Positions 5,696 through 6,961 of a stretch of 6,961 bases of DNA are shown here, piece by piece. The first letter of the stretch is position 1, and each line of letters opens with the position of its first letter. Source of the DNA: Streptosporangiaceae bacterium (GTDB lineage Bacteria > Actinomycetota > Actinomycetes > Streptosporangiales > Streptosporangiaceae); NCBI GenBank assembly GCA_030042885.1, contig JASHYW010000358.1, positions 1 through 6,961 on the forward strand, in the 5' to 3' direction. A model generated the notes under the pieces. It had not been told where the DNA came from. It worked only from the letters and a program-made list of their open reading frames with translations, and searched no databases. Both the position numbers and the translations under genes were made by a program.

Positions 5696-5842
5696 GTTCC
5701 GATCACGCTCAGCGACTACGGCTGGCCCGCGGGCGCCGGTGACGTGGTGCCGGGGCAGGCGAGCGGGCAGGACATCGACCTCAACGGCGGCCAGTGGTAC
5801 GTGATGCGGCCCTCGGGGCAGCCGCTGATCCCGGCGTCATGA
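5696..5842 (+). pseudogene. 3' remnant of an unrecognised gene
   Basis: An open frame with coding-like composition ends ...VPITLSDYGWPAGAG, then DIDLNGGQWYVMRPSGQP and LIPAS, stop at 5840-5842. Its TGA overlaps the next ATG as ATGA, the usual sign of translational coupling in an operon, which argues that this was the end of a real gene. The frame is open back to 5573, but no start codon with a ribosome-binding site is present and the part before about 5690 is the RNA-like element. I do not recognise the family. The upstream part was probably lost when the element or a deletion arrived. Confidence 0.4.
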
Positions 5843-6191
5843 CCACCGGTCAGCAACGGGCCGGTCCCGGGCGCCGGGCGGTGCTGGTGTCAGCCGGGGG
5901 CCTGGCGGCCGGCGCGGCGGCGGCCAGCGCCGACTGGGCCCTGGCCCGATGCAGGCGTTCGACCGGATGTACGAGCCGCACGAGGCCCGTGAGGACACCG
6001 TGGTGTTCCCGGCGTTCCGCCAGATCGTCCCAGCGGGTGAGCTGGCCGGCCTCGGCCAGCACTTCGCCGACCTGGAGCACCAGCAATTCGGCACCGACGA
6101 GTTCGCCGCCATGGTGGCCCGGGTAGCCAGCATCGAGCAGAACCTCGGCCTCTACGACCTGGCCCAGTTCACCCCGCAGGTGAGCCAGTAG
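5839..6191 (+). pseudogene. Tat-signal hemerythrin-like protein, internal deletion
   Basis: ATG 5839 starts a Tat-type signal: R12-R13 in PGRRAVLVSAGGLAAGAAAA, followed by an alanine-rich hydrophobic core, suggesting an exported or membrane-anchored protein. After about 36 residues the frame changes (5940-5950) and the text resumes as FDRMYEPHEAREDTVVFPAF, the C-terminal half of a hemerythrin four-helix bundle with a ligand-type HxxxE (HEARE), then FADLEHQQFGTDEF and LYDLAQFTPQ, stop at 6189-6191. Actinobacterial relatives of this architecture have roughly 100 more residues between signal and EPHEAREDTVVFPA, carrying the first helices and further iron ligands. Here they are missing, so no di-iron site can form. 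The intact ancestor probably bound oxygen or sensed redox state, fitting the hypoxia theme of the window. Confidence 0.75.
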
Positions 6192-6196
6192 ACCAC

Positions 6197-6212
6197 GCCG
6201 GCATAAGCCGGC
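6197..6212. terminator. Hairpin after the hemerythrin remnant
   Basis: GCCGGC (6197-6202) and GCCGGC (6207-6212) pair around an ATAA loop, 6 nt after the TAG stop. There is no T-run. It lies between convergent genes. A loop-less palindrome CCGCGGCCGCGG (6258-6269) closer to the ABC permease may serve that gene. Confidence 0.4.
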
Positions 6213-6285
6213 CGGACACCACGCGGGACGCCTTCGGTGCGGGTATAGGTGGCGCATCCGCGGCCGCGGCTGGCTCAGATCATTG

Positions 6286-6961
6286 CTATTCGGTTGTCCG
6301 GCGCCGGAAATATCGTGATGCGAGCGGCGCGGCCGCGGCGAGGATCAGCACCGACCAGGCCAGCGATGCCTCGATGGGGTGTTGCATCGGCCAGGCGCTG
6401 ATCGATGCGGACGGGTTCGGATTGTCCCAGAGCTGGCGGGCTGCGGCGGTTACTGCGCTGACCGGGTTCCAGTCTGCGACGGCCTGCAGCCAGCCGGGCA
6501 TGTGCTGGGTCGGCACCATCGCGTTGGACACGAATGCGAGCGGGAACAGCACGATGAATCCGAACGAGGCGGCCGACTCCGGGCTCTTGCTGTTGAGCCC
6601 GACGCATGCCGCAACCCACGACAGCGAGTAGGCGAAGAACAGCACCAGGGCGAATCCCGCGACGATCGACAGCAGGCCCGCGCTGGTTCTCCAGCCGACC
6701 GCCAGCCCGGTGACGGCGACGACGAGCGCGCACAGGCAGGAGGTCAGCAGGTCCGCCAGGGACCGGCCGACCAGCACCGCGGGCCGCCACATCGGCAGCA
6801 CCCGGAACCGTTCGATAACCCCCTCGTGCAGGTCGGTGGCCATGCCGACCGCCGTGCCCATGGTGGACGTGACCAGGTTCAGCGCGAGCAGCCCGGCCAG
6901 GATGAAATCGGTGTAGCTGCCGCCGCCAGGGATCGGGATCGCGCCGCCGAACAGGTAAATG
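6286..6961 (-). CDS. ABC-2 type (DrrB-like) permease, 5' end outside window
   Basis: The open frame enters from the right edge (first visible residues IYLFGGAIPIPGGGSYTDF) and ends in TAG at 6286-6288, giving 224 visible residues. ATG 6861 is internal: typical family sequence (YTDFILAGLLALNLVTST) lies upstream of it. The segment ATDLHEGVIERFRVLPMWRP is the cytoplasmic coupling region of DrrB/ABC-2 permeases. About five membrane helices are visible, for example FILAGLLALNLV, LLTSCLCALVVAVTGLAVGW, IVAGFALVLFFAYSLSWVAA, FGFIVLFPLAFVSNAMV and LAWSVLILAAAAPLA. The loop PTQHMPGWLQAVADWNPVSA is also characteristic. It would pair with a cytoplasmic ATPase (DrrA type), probably encoded just beyond the right edge, to export a drug, lipid or other hydrophobic compound. 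The gene looks undamaged in the part visible and converges on the hemerythrin remnant. Confidence 0.88.
   Translation of the reverse strand, partial: IYLFGGAIPIPGGGSYTDFILAGLLALNLVTSTMGTAVGMATDLHEGVIERFRVLPMWRPAVLVGRSLADLLTSCLCALVVAVTGLAVGWRTSAGLLSIVAGFALVLFFAYSLSWVAACVGLNSKSPESAASFGFIVLFPLAFVSNAMVPTQHMPGWLQAVADWNPVSAVTAAARQLWDNPNPSASISAWPMQHPIEASLAWSVLILAAAAPLASRYFRRRTTE

Noticed and set aside
6275..6790. 171-codon minus-strand open frame in another frame of the ABC permease
   Set aside because: Its Arg-rich translation has no membrane segments, whereas the overlapping frame gives a proper ABC-2 permease.
1..6961. tRNA, rRNA, CRISPR array or integrase
   Set aside because: No cloverleaf, rRNA-like sequence, regularly spaced repeats or recombinase motifs were seen on either strand.

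Overview
The window is about 70% G+C, with strong G/C third-position bias, frequent GTG/TTG starts and gene families typical of high-GC Actinobacteria (STAS-PAS regulators, two-domain VOC proteins, PNPOx-like flavoproteins, DrrB-type ABC permeases). No rRNA, tRNA or CRISPR array is visible. The species cannot be named from the sequence alone.

Layout, left to right. (1) 17-356, +: a small cupin gene broken by two one-base shifts. (2) 357-600: no gene. (3) 601-1583, -: a zinc-independent medium-chain dehydrogenase/quinone oxidoreductase with one frameshift. (4) 1735-1808: a DosR/DevR-like box and a -10 element, leading to an apparently leaderless PNPOx-family flavoprotein gene (1808-2233, +) that ends in an 8-bp hairpin. 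(5) 2284-2779, -: a conserved actinobacterial protein broken into three frames, with its own DosR-like box at 2816-2829. (6) 2887-3885, -: an intact STAS-PAS protein with a kinase-dimerisation-like tail. (7) 4049-4731, +: a second oxidoreductase, frameshifted and missing its C-terminus, which reads in frame into an intact two-domain VOC protein (4777-5523, +). (8) 5521-5690: a compact structured-RNA candidate resembling the end and guide-RNA scaffold of an IS200/IS605-superfamily element, without its protein. (9) 5696-6191, +: the tail of an unknown gene overlapping (ATGA) a Tat-signal hemerythrin-like gene that has lost its middle. (10) 6286 to the right edge, -: an ABC-2 permease, cut by the window edge.

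The clearest regulatory signal is a pair of boxes that each match 12 of 14 positions of the mycobacterial DosR core GGGACTWWAGTCCC. Each box centre lies 43.5-44.5 bp from the predicted GTG start of its gene, one on each strand. A redox/flavin gene, oxidoreductases, a hemerythrin remnant and a sensor-like STAS-PAS protein nearby fit a hypoxia/redox (dormancy) island. Six of the ten gene-like units are broken. Several breaks are one-base changes in G, C or A runs, so part of the damage could be sequencing error. The internal or terminal losses in the second oxidoreductase and the hemerythrin cannot be explained that way and point to real decay, possibly linked to the mobile-element relic beside them.
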